The notes: generated by a model from the letters alone, not told the origin. 64,000 nucleotides of DNA from Colius striatus (GCF_028858725.1 NC_084790.1:85499506-85563505), one strand, 5' to 3'; positions 24,913-38,828 are shown, counted from the stretch's first letter. Made by a program: numbers and translations.

Positions 24913-27900
24913 AGCTGCCCTTGAGTGTTGGTAACCAAAGCTCATTTCTCCTCTATTCTCTCTCCCAATTTATGATTTAAAGTTTGTGAGAGAACTAAGA
25001 AATTATCACTTTGCCCTGCACCATCACCACTCAAAGCCACATGAGTTTCTCCCTTTCCCATCAGCGTTACCTCCTGGCATTGGAAGCACCAGAGAAAGAC
25101 AAACAACATGTACAGTGCTGGTTGGCAGGGATGACAAGGAACTTGCAGTTTTCCTGCTGGAGCACCTATGGAAAAGGAACAACTATTTCCTCCAAGTCTT
25201 CCCATTTATTCACGCTGAACATTCATTCAAGACACATGAGATAGTGAAATGCCAGCAGGGTAGTCGCAGCTGGATGTTCCCAGGGATGACAGCACAAAGT
25301 AGGTTGTATTTGTATTGTTTAACTCAAAGAAAAAATTCCCCCCATCCTTCCAAGACATGAGCTCAAGAACAGTATTTTAAAGGCTTAAAGAAGAAAAAAA
25401 AAAAATCTTTAAATGATTTAAAAATTTCCCAAGCAGCACTTATTTTACTGTCAACAGAGTTTCAGAAGCTGTTTGAAAAACCTTGCCCCTGAGTAAATGA
25501 AACCCAGCACTCTTAAGAAGTCACAGTTCACCAGTTGAGGCCACACACCTTTCCCAAATACTTGTGTGTATATACTGTTTCAAAAACCACTCTGCAGTAT
25601 CTAACACGGTGTCTGTCAGAGCTACTAAGTGGTTTGAAAAAAAATAACAATAATCCTATTATTTAAAAAGCTTTGGGAAGATGAAATCCATTTTGTAAAG
25701 CTCGGTCCACATCTCTGAACCTGCCTGATAAGGTCACCATGTTTGTGCCAACAGACCTGTCGCTTCCACGAGCAGATGCAGAAGGTATTCCTCTACTAAA
25801 TCAGCTTCGTGTGTAGCCTCAACATATACAAGATGCTTCACTGGATGGATATATATTTTTTTGCAAGCTCTATCACAACTCCTGTGTTTTTTTCTCCAAT
25901 AAACCACAAATATTTTTTTCCCCCTCTTGATTTCTTGAATCAAGGAGACTTCATGCATCATCTGGCAGCTCCGTGTTAAGTGGTTTGTACTTGAATTTCC
26001 AGAAGCACAGCGTGTTATTTACATTACCAGTTGCAACACTTTTTTTCTCCTGTGTAAAGGCTCCCTTAGATTTCATCAATCGTTGCCCTTTTTTGTTGTT
26101 GTTGTTGAATAAACAGCCACTGAAGGCAAAAAGGACACTGCTGGGCAGGAAAACATCCCAGCTACTCTTAAAGCTGAGGAATAAATACAGATGGCATGCT
26201 CACTGTTGGCTTAGGTTGAGAAACTTGCTGGGGTTTTGTGACGCAGCCTCAGCAGTTCAGTTTCCCAATGACAGGGTTGATGTGCAAAATACCTCTGTCT
26301 TGTTAACACAATATTTTCCAGGGGAATGTATTGATTAGCCCTCAGTTTGTAGAACATGCATTGCCCACTGCTGCTGCTCTGCCACTGGGGAGTCTTTGAG
26401 GATTCTCCAAGGAGACGCTTGGATAGGAGAACTGGCCAAATATTATTAGTAGGGAAAGTGAGTTGTAATAATTGAACAACATCGATGCCCGAATACTAAA
26501 ATACACAGACCACATACTGACATCTGCTCCTCCCAAACACACCAACCTTAATGTCTGTCATTGCTCCTATTTGAGCTGGCTCCTCCAATACCTACCCCTT
26601 CCCAACTGCTTTCTAACACAAGACCAGAGTTGCAGGGAGATTACCCCTGGAAACAGGCACTGGAGCCTGCAAACATCCACACTCGTTCTTCCTTCAGCAA
26701 GCCAGACATGATTAAATAGGAGACACCACATGATTACTGAATTAAGAGGCGATAGTCCACATTTACAAGGGTTTTGAAGGAAGAGCTCACATTCCTCTAA
26801 CCCCACTGGAATAATATGTAGAAAAAGGGGGGGGGAAAGAACAAAATACAATTTGGAATGTACAACTCTGCAAAAGTAAGACTTGATACCAGAAAAACCT
26901 GCAGAAAGATCATTTTTAACACCAGTACTTCACATTTCAAGCTTGCCCCAAGTTCCTACCCCTGTGAAGGAGGGAGGAGGAACTGAAGGTATTTAGCAGA
27001 CATTAGCATCTATATTCTGCAAGTGGCAGATGCAAAGGAAGGGATTAATTTCCCCTAACATAAGCCATCTAAAAGTTAAACTGCTGATAGTCATCTTGGC
27101 TTCTTTTTTAACACAGATTAAAATAGCTGCTATGTGCAGGTCTCCCTTGCTGTCTCCCCAGAGGCTCCAGAAAGCACTCAAGTGCCAAACTTAAATAGGG
27201 GGCTGAAATTAAATCTGGGGTATCCCACTCTCAGCACAAGTCCTGAATGCATGGCCCAGATCCAAAGCACGCTGGAGCCCCTGGAAAAATCCCGGCTGTC
27301 ATTCTGGAAGAGTCTTTCAGTCCCTCACTGCTGCTGTTGCTGCTGCCCAGAGGTTTGGGGAGGTCAGGATGACTCAGAGGTGTGACGGCAGCTGGCTGGA
27401 ACAACCTGTGCAGCACATCCAGCATCCTCCAGGAGAGTACACCAGTGTCCATTTGCTTTAATTCCAAAGGAAAGGCAAAGATAGAAGGGAGGGAGGTGCT
27501 TGAAAAGTCTCAACTGACCTGCTGAGATTGCTTGGGCTAATTTTGCTGATAGATACTGCTCACCCCTACCAGGGCAGTGTTGGTCTGTAAAGGAACTCTC
27601 TGAAAGCACTCCAACAAGCATCTCTGAAGTTCAGACCCAGGAATTAAATCCATAGAAATGTCCAACAAGGAGGGCAGAGGGGGGACAAAACAGAGAGCAA
27701 TAAGAGATTAAACTTGTCTGTGACCTCCAGCTTGAGAGCATTTTTCGTTACACCGTAACAACCATGAATACAAGCAAATGTGTGTGTGCATGCACAAACC
27801 CAGGAGAGAGCAGAGCTCAACCGAACTGGCTTTTCCTCCTCACAGCAGCACCCTGCACGACTTCCACACTTGTAGCTGGGTGCCTGATGCCACTAGCATC

Positions 27901-28654
27901 ACCCCACAGGTTCAGTGCAGCGGTGTACGTGCATGCAGGGTGCTTCAGGGAGCTTGTAAGCAGCAATACAAGCCCCCAGTTGCCAGAAAAGCATTTTTGG
28001 ATGAGTGAGCACAACCACGAGGTATTTAGAGATCTCTGAGGGGGCTGCAGGGTTGACACCCGGGAAGGAGAAGCCATGGCAATGACCCTTCATTGTCACT
28101 GCTGGAGCACTGCACAGCAAAACCCAACGTAACGCTCACAAACCAGTGCTTCGCTCTTTATTGCTCTCATATTTAGCATCCAGTTGTCAGAGGAAGGCAT
28201 GCAGGGAAAGGAAGAAGCTCATCTGCGTTTAGTTTTTCCACACAGGCTGCCAGTTTCACACAAACTCTTTTTCTTTCTCCACGTAACACCGAGAAACAAA
28301 GCTCAGATGCATAAACGCTGCCCTTGATGAAACATGGAAAGGGCCCAGGCTGGCTGCTGGTGACTGCTGCTATTCATCTGGCTAAGGCAGCGTTTGACAT
28401 TTGGGCTTGGTGTGTCTCAAGTTTCCCTCTAGTAAGATATGGGCTGACTCGGAGGCAGCCAATCTCAGGCGGAGGATGGGGATGATGCTGGCGGGAGGCG
28501 AGGCCTGCACACATCCCAAACGCTGAGCAGGCTGCAGGCCGGACACGGCGTGAATGCAGCTCAGTGAGCCTGACCTCAGCTGCACCAGATGCCTGGCACC
28601 ACTGCCCAAGTCCTTCTCCATCTTCCTGGGATGCAGTTCAGTGGCAAATTCCTC
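24913..28654. other. Intergenic sequence, no gene seen
   Basis: About 3.7 kb. It contains a (TTG)n run at 26,093-26,107 and an imperfect CTG run near 27,328-27,345. No exon or mobile element was recognised. Confidence 0.5.
26093..26107. repeat. Short (TTG)n run
   Basis: Five TTG units after a T run. Confidence 0.75.
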
Positions 28655-29152
28655 TGAAAGATCAAGTCCAACCATTAACGTAACCCCATCAAGCCCACCA
28701 CTAACCCATGGCCCTCAGCACCTCAGCTCCATGGCTTTGCAATAGCTCCAGGGATGGAGACTCTCCCACCTCCCTGGGCAGCCTGGAACAGTGTCTAACA
28801 ACCCTCTCAGGGAAAAAGTTCCTCTCCATCTCCAATCTAAACTTTGGTGCAACTTGAATCCATTTCTTCCTGTCCTGTCATTCGTTACTGAAGAGAAGAA
28901 ATCAACACCCATCTCATTGCAACTCCCTTTCAAGTATTTGCAGAGAGTGCTCCTGTCTCCCCTCAGCCCCCTCTTCTCCAGGCTGAACACCCCCATTCCC
29001 CCAGCCCATCCTCATCATGCTTGTGCTCCAGCCCCTTCCCTATCTCTGGTGACTACTCACTCCAGAACCTCAATGTCTTTCTTGGAGTGAGGGGCCCAAA
29101 ACTGAACACAGTATTTGAGGTGCTGCCTCACCAGCACCAAGTACAGGGGGTG
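28655..29152 (-). mobile_element. CR1 LINE, ~500 bp antisense copy (third family)
   Basis: It starts at AAAGATCAAGTCCAACCATT, without the terminal tail. It continues through CACCACTAACCCATGG, GATGGAGACTCTCCCACC and CTTCTCCAGGCTGAACACC to the CAGTATTTGAGGTGCTGCC segment of ORF2. Confidence 0.92.
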
Positions 29153-32100
29153 CTTTTCTTCACTCAGTTACAAGAGTGTTGTGTTTCCTGTTGCTGTGAG
29201 ATTTATCCTCTACCAGAGGCAAGTGGAAGCTGTTTTACAAGACCAGCACTGAATTTCCCAACCCAGGTGAGCTTGGTGCAATATAACCAGCAGCATAAAT
29301 GAAAATCCTCTCTGTAAGGATTAAATTGAAAGCATAGCAAGTGACAGGCCTGCTGAGAGCTGGTTGCATGTTGCAATGAGCCTGAGCTGAATTCCCAACT
29401 CAGACACGTCTTCCCTGGATGGAGAAAAAGTGAGCCAGACACCAATACCACAGTTGAGTCTTTTGAGTGGTGTAACCCACAAAACATCCCACTCTGAGTG
29501 GATGTGTCCCTGCCCAAGCACACTGAGCTGGATGTAGCATGTTTTCCTTTGATGCCCAAAGCATTAAGTGTGATTTAGTAGAGAAATTCTGTGGTACTGG
29601 AAAGATCTATAAAATCCTTCAGGCTTTACATTTCTGTCTTTGCCACATCCACATTTCCTCCTCGTCCTCCAGACCCTAAGATTTTGCATTAGCTGCAAGC
29701 AAGGACTAACACAGGGGAGCTGCAGCATAAATAATGTGACTACTAAAAGAAATGACATTATAAGGGTTGTTAAAAAGCATTTATCTGTTTCCCATGCAAG
29801 AACTAAATTGCTTGATTACAATTTAAGCTGTATTTGTACAACACATTTTTTTCCCCCAACGATTAAAAACTCCTTTACCACTTTATTTTATTCCAGATCT
29901 CTCATGACTGTTGCTGTAGGAAAAGGTGCTGGAGCCCTCCTAAGCAGAGACTTGGGCCATTGGGTCTGCCTGTGATGGGCCATGGGATGTGACTGCAGGG
30001 ACACACAGGTTTCATACGTGCTGTACATTGTCACAGCCCAGACATCATAGAATCATAGAATGGTAGGGGTTGGAAGGGACCTTTAGAGATCATCACATAC
30101 AAGACATAGTACGTTCCTGAGCCCAAAGTACACCCGAGAGACTTGTCTCCTCTGCAAATACCAGTTGGGCTTTTTCAGAGGCAGATTTGAGAGCACTGAT
30201 GTGGAGAAACTATGGAAATGAACAGTCGAGCCTCAGTGGTCAGCATGAATGGCCCCATAAGAGCTACTACAGAGGCCATTCAAGGCATCTTGAGGGATAA
30301 ATGTGAAATCTCAGCTTTTCTAGATCATCCTAAAGAACCTCTGCTGGCTATGAAACTACTGTAGCGTACCTTGACCTCCTCCTGATGCTCTGCTTGCCTG
30401 AAGGCAACAGCCCCAGAGCTCTCAGTCCCTGATGAACAACCCCCAGACAATCAGCCTGCAAAAGACCTTGCACCAGCTGGCAAGTAAAGGAGCTGGAAAG
30501 TGATGCAGCAGGTATAACCACCAGTGTACAACTACCTGCTAAAGAGCTTGTTGCTAAGTAAGGACAAAGACCAAGCCCAAATACAGTGTAAACTAAACAA
30601 TGGGAGAATCCACTTCCATGAGGAACAATTTGTCCAAGTCATGCTTTTTAAGCCTCAAGAGCATTGCAGCAGAATAACACCATCTTGACAGGCACCTCTG
30701 CCTTTGTGAAAGGTGCACACTCATGGGTTTGAGGCACAGCTACAAAAGGTAATACAGAGGTCAAACCTGGGAGAGTGGCCATGCCTCATACCACAGGCTG
30801 ATCTTGAGCTTGGGCTTTCTTTAGTGCTCACACACAAGTGAGAGGGGACTGCCACAAGCTGGTCTCTGAGTACTGACATAAGCATAATTTTGTGTCTCAC
30901 AAGAGTGACAGAAGTCAGGCTATCTTTCCTCGTTCCTCAGTAAGGGTAAAAGCTTCAGTACTCATAGTTTTTTGGCTGTCTCACTGGAAGACGAGCAGGT
31001 TTCACCCCAGCCCAAGGGAGGCAGAGAGCTGGAAAGGTTTGCATCCTAAGGCACACTGCAAACAGTACAACCACCACCTCTGACATCTCCCTGGAGGGCA
31101 AGGAAGATGACAGGTTGCTCAGTTCTTTAAAACCATACTCAGTTTTCCTTATACTAGCACCAAACTGCACTTCTACTGCATAACCTTAGGGTTGAGACTG
31201 GATGAGTCCCCACCACGTTCAGCAACTACATTCATGTTTGTGCACAATTGTGCTTCTATCATCCAGGCACTGAGATCTCAAATGGAAGGAGAGTGATCTC
31301 TTTTACTCCTCCTGAGCACAGGGAGGACGGCACCAGGAAGCCTGCAAAAGCCACTGATGCCTCAGCTCAAAGCTGCGTGGCCATGAGACTCTCAGCACTC
31401 TAGGCACACACTCTGTGCCCCACAAATCACATAAAACATGTTTAGAAATATAGTTTCCATCACTAGAACATTGTTTTCCCTGGGAAGAGCCCTCCCTTTC
31501 CTTTTCAATCCCAAATTCCCATGGCTAAAAAGGGGCAGAGGGAACTCCAGTTGCAAGTTTTCTGGCAGTCGGACAAACACTTGGACAAACTGCAGCATAT
31601 TTATGGTGGTTGTTGACCTCAAGGACCTTCTTTATATCAAATCCATGCTTTAAACAGCTGATAGTGATTGAAAAGCATGCCAAGTGAACTCCTGTAACAG
31701 CCTCAACAGGGGCCCTGAATCATTAATTGACATAAGAAATAGAACTTCCCCTAGGAGTAAAACAACAGGCTGTACAAATGCATTTCTTCAGTAACTACTG
31801 AGAATACTCATTACTTAACCACTTTATGAAAGGGGGACACACACCAACATAACCTTATCTTACCTCAGCTGGGAGTCACGCTACATGCTCACACAACTGT
31901 TGTGATGGGTGAAGAAGCACAGAGGAGCTCAAGTGACAAGCCAGGATGAATCAAGCAGTTACACAAACCAGTAAAGAAACACATACACTCCTCAGTCTGC
32001 GTTGCAATAGCCACATCCCTACTTTTTGGGAGCTGAGAATCCCAAACATTAACAATCCCACCTTCCTTAGTGGCCTGGAGCCCTTTGTCACAAGTGGATC

Positions 32101-33459
32101 AGGAGCTGCTTCAGCTGGTGATGCTGCATGTGACTGAGTTAAATGTCAGGTGTGGACTCGCACCACAGAGCTCCTCAGCTGCAACCTGTTGTTGTCCAAG
32201 GCCAACAGCAGACCTCAGCTGCTCACATTAGGAAACAGCCATCTATCAAGCCTGGAGCCAGGATAAGCTTAAGGGCTAAACGGAAAATGAGAGCAGAGCT
32301 GGGAACTGGAAAGTCAGGTTTTTACAAATTATGTAAAACATGCTGGATTCAGACATCTATGTAATATGCTGCAGACTGTACCAGGCACCTCTCCTGGCAC
32401 CATCAGTGGTACAGAACAGTTTAACAAGCTATCTCTCCCAGGGAACCATTTCAGAGTATTAATGTACTTTATTTCACAGGAAAATAACTTCCTACTGTTC
32501 AGCTTCTATCTAAGAGCTGACCTAACAGCTCTGTTCCTGAATCCTTCCCAGGGCTTGACTCAAAGACAGTGACTTACTGACCTGAGCTCAAGCCTTGCAC
32601 AAAGGAATTTGTTGAGGAAAGCAGTGGGAAGCAGGGGGAGTGAGGAGGGAGGGAGCTTGGGAGTCCAGCCTCTGGGTACCTGTGCTGTTCTCTGGTTTTG
32701 TACCTTGCTTCCAACTGTCTCTTGTGCAGTACAGCTGAGTGACAGGACAGAGCGATGGAGGGTCACCGGCAACATCAGAGTCAGAGAACTCCTAACATAC
32801 AACAACATACAGCTTCTGCTGGCAGTCCTTCAGAACTATGCTGAGTTATGAAGCTAAGTTCACCACAGCCTCAGGGAGAGGCTCATTCCAGCGGTGGCAC
32901 ATCCAACTATCCCTCCAGCTACCCAGTGACCTCCAGAAGTTGTACCACCTCATTGCACAACTGTCTAAGCAGTAGGTACTCTGAACGAGGGGAGAACAGG
33001 GAAAGAAAGAAAAGGAGAACATTCTATGATGAGAGCCCCAAGCTACTTCTCCTCCACCACATATGCACTGATGGGAGTCATCGACACTCCCTCTTCCTTC
33101 ACAGGAGAGTCACAGTGAAATCCTTCCCATCTCAGAAGACACTGATTTAGACTGGAAGTATGCAGGTGTTAGCGACATGCCACAAATTCTTCTGGTTTGG
33201 TTGGCTCTGAAATGACTCTCAGGGCATCTATTTTTAGGCCCTGCAATTGCATTTCTCTGAGGCATTTGATCACCCTGCCTCCCACCTCAGCACTGGGCAG
33301 AGCAAGAAAAGGCAGCTACAGTTGGCTAAAGCACAGGAAACAAACAGACTTGAACAAGGAGCAGAAGTGCTTTGAAGTACAGGAGTCGTAAGTGCATCAC
33401 TGATATCTGCAAGCCATTTTAAGAGAGCATCAGCACTGAGTAATATGCACCAAGATAGG
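29153..33459. other. Intergenic sequence, no gene seen
   Basis: About 4.3 kb with only the short CR1 end at 30,044-30,094. No supported exon or RNA gene. Confidence 0.5.
30044..30094 (-). mobile_element. CR1 LINE, very short 3' end
   Basis: About 50 bp: ATCATAGAATCATAGAATGG, then GGTTGGAAGGGACC and TTAGAGATCATC. It is a severe 5' truncation of the abundant subfamily. Confidence 0.9.
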
Positions 33460-34138
33460 GTGGGGGTGACCTGATGGAGAGCAGCTCTGGGAGAAGGACT
33501 TGAGAGTTCTGGTGGGCAGAAAACAAACATGAGCCAGCAACGTGCCTTCGTGGCCAAGAAGCCAATGGCATCCTGAGAGCATCAGGAAGAGTGTGGGCAG
33601 CAGGTGGAAGGAGGTTCTGTTCCCACTCAGCTCTGCCCTGCTGAGGCCTCATCTGGAGTCCTGTGTCCAGTTCTGGGCTCCCCAGCTGCAGAGGGACAGG
33701 GAACTGCTGTAGAGAGGCCAGTGCAGGGCCACCAAGATGATCAGGGGAATGGAGCATCTTCCTTCTGAGGAAAGGCTGCGGGAACTGGGGCTGTTTAGTC
33801 TGGAGAAGGATTGGGGGGACCTCAACAACACTTGCAAGTGCCTAAAAAGTAGATGTCAGGATGATGGGGTGACACTTTGTTCTGTGGTGGCCACTGACAG
33901 GACAATGGGTAACAGGCACAAGCTGGAACACACGAAATTCAAGGGAAAACTCCTTTGGTGCTGAGGTGAGGGAGCCCTGGCCCAGGCTGCCCAGGGAGGA
34001 TGTGGAGGCTCCTCTCTGGAGGTTTCCAACCCCAGCTGGACATGTTCCTGTGCCCCCTGAGTGAGGGGAACCTGCTCTAGCAGGGGTTGGGCTGGAGCAG
34101 CTCTGCAGGGCCCTTCCAACCCCCATCATTCTGTGAGT
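33460..34138 (+). mobile_element. CR1 LINE, ~0.68 kb sense copy
   Basis: It starts at GGTGACCTGATGGAGAGCAG. The 3' region is the second subfamily variant (CCCCCTGAGTGAGGGGAACC, GTTGGGCTGGAGCAGC). Confidence 0.93.
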
Positions 34139-34466
34139 CCTGAGAATCCGGCTGCTGACAGCTTTCATGCTTGGTCTCCGTGCTACAGCAAGCATAGGAA
34201 GAAGTTCCAGAGCAACTCATGCTATGTGTGCTGGTAAGGGAGAAGGCGCCCAAGGGAGGCCGAGAGACATCCTGCAGTGAAGGCCGAGGGCTGCCACTCA
34301 CCCTGCAGTCACATCCCCCTGCACTGACTCACCTTCTGAAGCCACGTGCCACTGCTAGATTCAACGGGACTAAGCACACACTGAAACAGGTATGTAGCTG
34401 ATCACTGCCTCAAACTTCTGCACAGAGCGCCAGGACTGAGGGCTCTCCATCTCTGGAGCACCATGC
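34139..34466. other. Unannotated spacer between CR1 and LTR
   Basis: About 330 bp of unique sequence. Nothing recognised. Confidence 0.5.
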
Positions 34467-35443
34467 TGTCCTGGTTTAGCAAGGAGCAGCTTCTGTTTGG
34501 TAACAGGGGGAGCGGGTTGCAGTGAAGACCCAGTAGAGTTTTTGGACTCTCCCCCAGCTCCTGGGTTCACACCCACCTCCAGCCTGGTTGGGCCAATCTG
34601 GAACCTCTGCCAGCACTATTTAGGGACGGGAATTTGAAGTGCTAGCAGGAGGTGTGAGAGTGATACAAGATGGAGGCAACCATGCAGATCCCACAGTCAG
34701 AGAAGGAGGAAGGAAGGAGGAGCACCAGACCAGAGACCCCTCTGCAAGCCGTGGTGAGAATGCAGCTGTACCCCTACAACCTACGGAGACCCATGGCAGG
34801 ACTGAGAGCCACCAGCTGCTCTGTGTGAGTGCAGCCGGACGGGTGAGGGACTGTGTGGGGAGGGGCCATGGCACAGGCCGTGCTGGAGCCTGCGGGCCCA
34901 GAGCAGCCCCACACGAGAGGCAGAGAGGAGCTGCAGCCTTTGGGATGAACGGACATCAGAGCAGCCTGGGCAGGGCTGTGTGTGTGTGAGGTACCCCATG
35001 GACATGCAGGGAGGAGGGGTGCAGAGCCACCTGCCCTGAGGAGGGACAAACAGCAGAAGCCATCAGGAACAGACTGACTGAAACCCCCACTCCCTGCCCC
35101 CCTGGGCCACTCATGGGGGGAGGAGGTAAAAACACCAGGATCAGGGCTCTGAGCCCAGGAAGAGGGGAGCTGTGGGGACAAGGTGGTCTAAAAGGGCTGG
35201 TCGGACTCTGCATTGTTGTCCCACTCTGTGTTGTTTTATGTTTGCTATGTTTTGGGGTTTTATGGTTATGTTTAAGTTGGTGGTGGATTAAATTATTTTC
35301 TGTTTTCTTCCCCAAGCCTGCTCTGTTTTGTCCTGGACCTTAAGCGGCAATCAAGCTCTCCCTGCCCTTTTGGCAATCCTCAGGTCTTTGGTACTTGAGG
35401 CTAATCGTGGTCTTTTGTTCCCTAATGGTCCTAAACCACAACA
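34467..35443 (+). mobile_element. Solo LTR of an endogenous retrovirus
   Basis: About 977 bp bounded by TGTCCTGGTTTAG and CTAAACCACAACA. These are imperfect inverted ends with canonical TG...CA termini, like many avian ERV LTRs that begin TGTCCTGGTTT. An ATTAAA poly(A)-type hexamer at about 35,288 followed by T- and GT-rich sequence supports plus orientation. No gag, pol or env sequence is adjacent, so it appears to be a solo LTR left by recombination. I could not see a clear target-site duplication, so the exact ends may be off by a few bases. Confidence 0.75.
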
Positions 35444-36805
35444 CGGGTACAGAGCCCAGAGACAGGACATCCTTGCATACAGCACCTGAATCTCACCTTT
35501 TATCTTCTTAGAAGTAATAAATAATTATTGGTGTTTGTGTAGGGTGGTTTTGTTCAGTGTTCAACACCTGCCACAGTGAGTTCTTTGTTCATATCCACGT
35601 TTGCCCTTTCCTTCAATCTGCTCCATACTCTATCTCTTCCATGCTCTAGTTCATATCCAGTCTCCTCCAAGCTCCTTCATTACCGTTCCCCAGTATTTGA
35701 AGTCTGACACTTGCCACTCTCATAAATGCTGAGCTCTGGTTTTTGTTCATTGCAGCCTTACATGCCTTTCTCAAAATTAGTCATTTTTTTTACCAGGTTA
35801 CCAACTGTAGGTTTGCTTGGTCTCACAGTTTCATGCTTTAGAAGATTCTGGAATCTGGCAAGTCTTAAAAACACAGTAACTGTAGCTGAGGACCTTCAGC
35901 CTCATAAGGATGAGAACTCCCCCCCAAAAAATGTGTTGTTTAATGGTCAGTTCAAAGCTTAGAGGCCCAGTAAACTTCTCAACACTCTGCCACCTCTTTA
36001 AGTTCTGCCTTCTGTGTCTAAATTGCCTTGTCTTTTGCTTCACGCTCTACATTTTGCAAATCCCTTCTCAAGACCCGAAAAAATCTCTATTTATAAACAA
36101 CCACAGCAGAGGGGAAAGAAACCACCAATGTAAGTGTAAAATATTCTTACAAGCAAGACAGAAAGCCCAATGATTTTATCATGTGTGTTATGCTAGAGCT
36201 AAATGTTTACAAAGAGGGATTAAGACTTTTTTCCCCCCCTTCTTCCTCTGGCAACAGCTATAATAAATACACTTCTAGAGAAAATATGTGAAATGAAAAA
36301 CATCGACTCAACACTGAAGAAACGTGTTTGGGTACAGCACTGCAGCGCTGTGAGCAGCTTGCAGAAGGATCTTAACACCATGAAAATTATGAGCTGCAGC
36401 TTGCTGCCTGTGTTAACATCTCCTGAGGTAAAACTCCTTGGGTGAGTTTTCCTTTGAGATATAGGCAGACAGTGTTTCCAAGGCCTCATTAACTGATTAG
36501 TTAGTAACAAGAAAGATAAATGTTTCACAAGGATTATCAGGCAGTGATACAGGAATAAAAGCACAAAACCTTTTCCCCTCTTCCAGCTTTTTCAAGCCCC
36601 AAAGTTGACAGCTCTTATTACACAGGAGCAAAAAAACCTAATAAAATCATGAGTATTCAAGTGGCCAGGGGCTAATGCAGAGGACCTGCTGTGGTACCTG
36701 TGTTTGGGACAGTGAGGGGCCAGCCAGCCTGCCCCACTCCATCACCACCGACAGGAACTGTCTGCCTGCTGTGGGTGTCCAGGTCAGGTACCATGATCTC
36801 ACCAG
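35444..36805. other. Unannotated intergenic sequence
   Basis: About 1.36 kb. No exon or repeat was recognised. Confidence 0.5.
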
Positions 36806-37273
36806 ATGCACAGGGAGCTACTGGAGAGAGTTCAGTACACAGTCACAAAGGGAGTGGAGCATCTCCCTTGTGATGAAAGGCTGAGAGAGCTTAGGGCTCT
36901 TTCGTTTGGAGAAGAGGAGATTGAGGGGTGACCTCATTAATCTTTACAAATACAGGGTGGATGTGAGGAGGATGGAGCCAGGCTGTGCTGAGTGATGGCC
37001 AGTGACAGGACAAGGGGCAATGGGCACAAGCTGGAACACAAGAGGTTCCAAAGAAACACAAGGAAAAACTTGTTCCCTGTTGAGGTGAGGGAGCACTGGC
37101 AGGGGCTGCCCAGATGGGCTGTGGAGTCTCCTTCTCTGGAGACATTCCAACCCAGCTGGATGAGTCCCTGTGTGCCCTACTCTAGGTGATGCTGCTCTGG
37201 CAGTGGGATTGCACTGGATGATCTCTTGAGGTCCCTTCCAACCCTTAAGACTCTGTTTCCGTGATTCTGTGGT
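36806..37273 (+). mobile_element. CR1 LINE, ~470 bp sense copy
   Basis: It runs from AGGGAGCTACTGGAGAGAGT through the ORF2-end frame to the TCTGTTTCCGTGATTCTGTGG tail. Same variant as the copy at 17,199 (CAGATGGGCTGTGGAGTCTC). Confidence 0.93.
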
Positions 37274-37681
37274 TTTGTTTGCTGTCCTGAGCTTACTGTC
37301 CGAAGGTTCTGTGCAACAGCTCACCACCTTGCTGACTTTCAAGGAAATTAAAGCTGTTGTTTTGCAATCGTTAATGCCACATTCGGGCAATTCCTAATCT
37401 CTCAGAAAACAGACTCAGCCCAGGTAGGGTGTGAGCACACAGCCCTGCTTCTGCTGAATCAGAGAACGATTGTGACCATCAAATTAAACACAATAGCTGC
37501 CAGGATGAATTTATCGTGCTGACAGTTTCAAACCGGTGAGGATTAGCAGGCTGAGTTTACACCTGTAATTCCTATGGCTACAGCACTTTGACCTGTCATC
37601 ACTAGCTCTAGAGATGGGTTTGTTACCAAACAGCAGCCTTAAATATGTTCTATAATGTTACCCTTCTATATTAGCTCACCT
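37274..37681. other. Unannotated spacer between CR1 copies
   Basis: About 400 bp. Nothing recognised. Confidence 0.5.
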
Positions 37682-37775
37682 TAGAATCATAGAATCATAC
37701 AATGGCAGGGGTTGGAAGGGACCTTTAGAGATCATCTAGTGCAACCCCCTTGCAGAAGCAGGTCCACCCAGACCT
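37682..37775 (-). mobile_element. CR1 LINE, short 3' end
   Basis: AGAATCATAGAATCATACAA, GGTTGGAAGGGACCTTTAG, then TTGCAGAAGCAGGTCCACC. Abundant subfamily, about 94 bp. Confidence 0.9.
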
Positions 37776-38335
37776 TCCATGGAAAAGACTTATCCAGTAG
37801 AAAAATAAACCAACCATCACATGTGTAATTCAGACTTCACTGCTAAGTGTCCTTTCAACTTTTCGTGTAAATGAACCTAAATCAGCAAGGACAACAGCAG
37901 CAACAGCTCTTTGTAGCTGGCTTCAGAAGAGTGAAGCTACACCCTCATTACTAAAATCTTTAGCTTGTGAAGTGTCAGAAGGATTAAATTCCCCTCTGGT
38001 CCCCTTCCACATCCCTGGGCAGCATCCAGATGACCCAGTCGGAAAACAGACACTCTGCTAGGTGGAGAGGTGAGACAGAGCCTTGCCCAGCTTCACAGCA
38101 TCACTCCAGATGGAAAAAACGTCTGGATTTACAGATCAGGGAAGAGCTGGAAATACTCTCACAATGAGGTGAGACTTGCCTGAAATTGTGCACTTTAAGA
38201 GCTTCTAGATTAATTCTTTTTTTTCCCAATAAAATGCCACGTAACATCCCACCTTAATTACTGGAGCTTCCCTGGCAGCACAACAGAACTGCTTATAGGT
38301 CACTCAGAACAGAGAACAAGTAAGTCTGCTTGCAT
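37776..38335. other. Unannotated intergenic sequence
   Basis: About 560 bp. Nothing recognised. Confidence 0.5.
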
Positions 38336-38828
38336 CAGGTCCAGGCTCCTCAGCTCCAGAGGGACAGGGAAGTGCTGGAGAGAGGCCAGTGCAGGGCCAC
38401 CAAGATGATCAGGGGACTGGAGCATCTTCCTGATGAGGAAAGGCTGCGGGACCTGGGGCTGTTTAGTCTGGAGAAGAGGAGACTGAGGGGAGATCTCATT
38501 AATAGTTACAAATATCTCACCGGTGGGTGTCAGGAGGCTGGGACAGCACTTTTTTCAACGGTATCTAGCATCAGGACAAGGGGTGATGGGATGAAGCTGC
38601 AACACAAATAGCTCCATTTAAACATGAGGAAGAACTGTTTCAGTGTTTCAGTGAGGTAGCCCTGGCCCAGGCTGCCCAGGGAGGGTGTGGAGGCTCCTTC
38701 CTTGGAGGGCTTCAAGACCCACCTGGACACGTTCCTGTGTGACCTGGTCTAGGTGGGACCTGCTTCTGCAGGGGGAGTTGGAATAAATGATCTCTAAAGG
38801 TCCCTCCCAACCCCTGCCATTCTATGAT
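38336..38828 (+). mobile_element. CR1 LINE, ~490 bp sense copy
   Basis: It starts at CAGGTCCAGGCTCCTCAGC and has a long ORF2-end frame ([20 protein letters not shown]). It ends with the CTGGTCTAGGTGGGACCTGC variant and CATTCTATGATC. Confidence 0.94.

Noticed and set aside
34639..35181. Open frames on both strands at 34.6-35.2 kb
   Set aside because: They lie within the solo LTR and show no viral or host protein similarity that I recognise.
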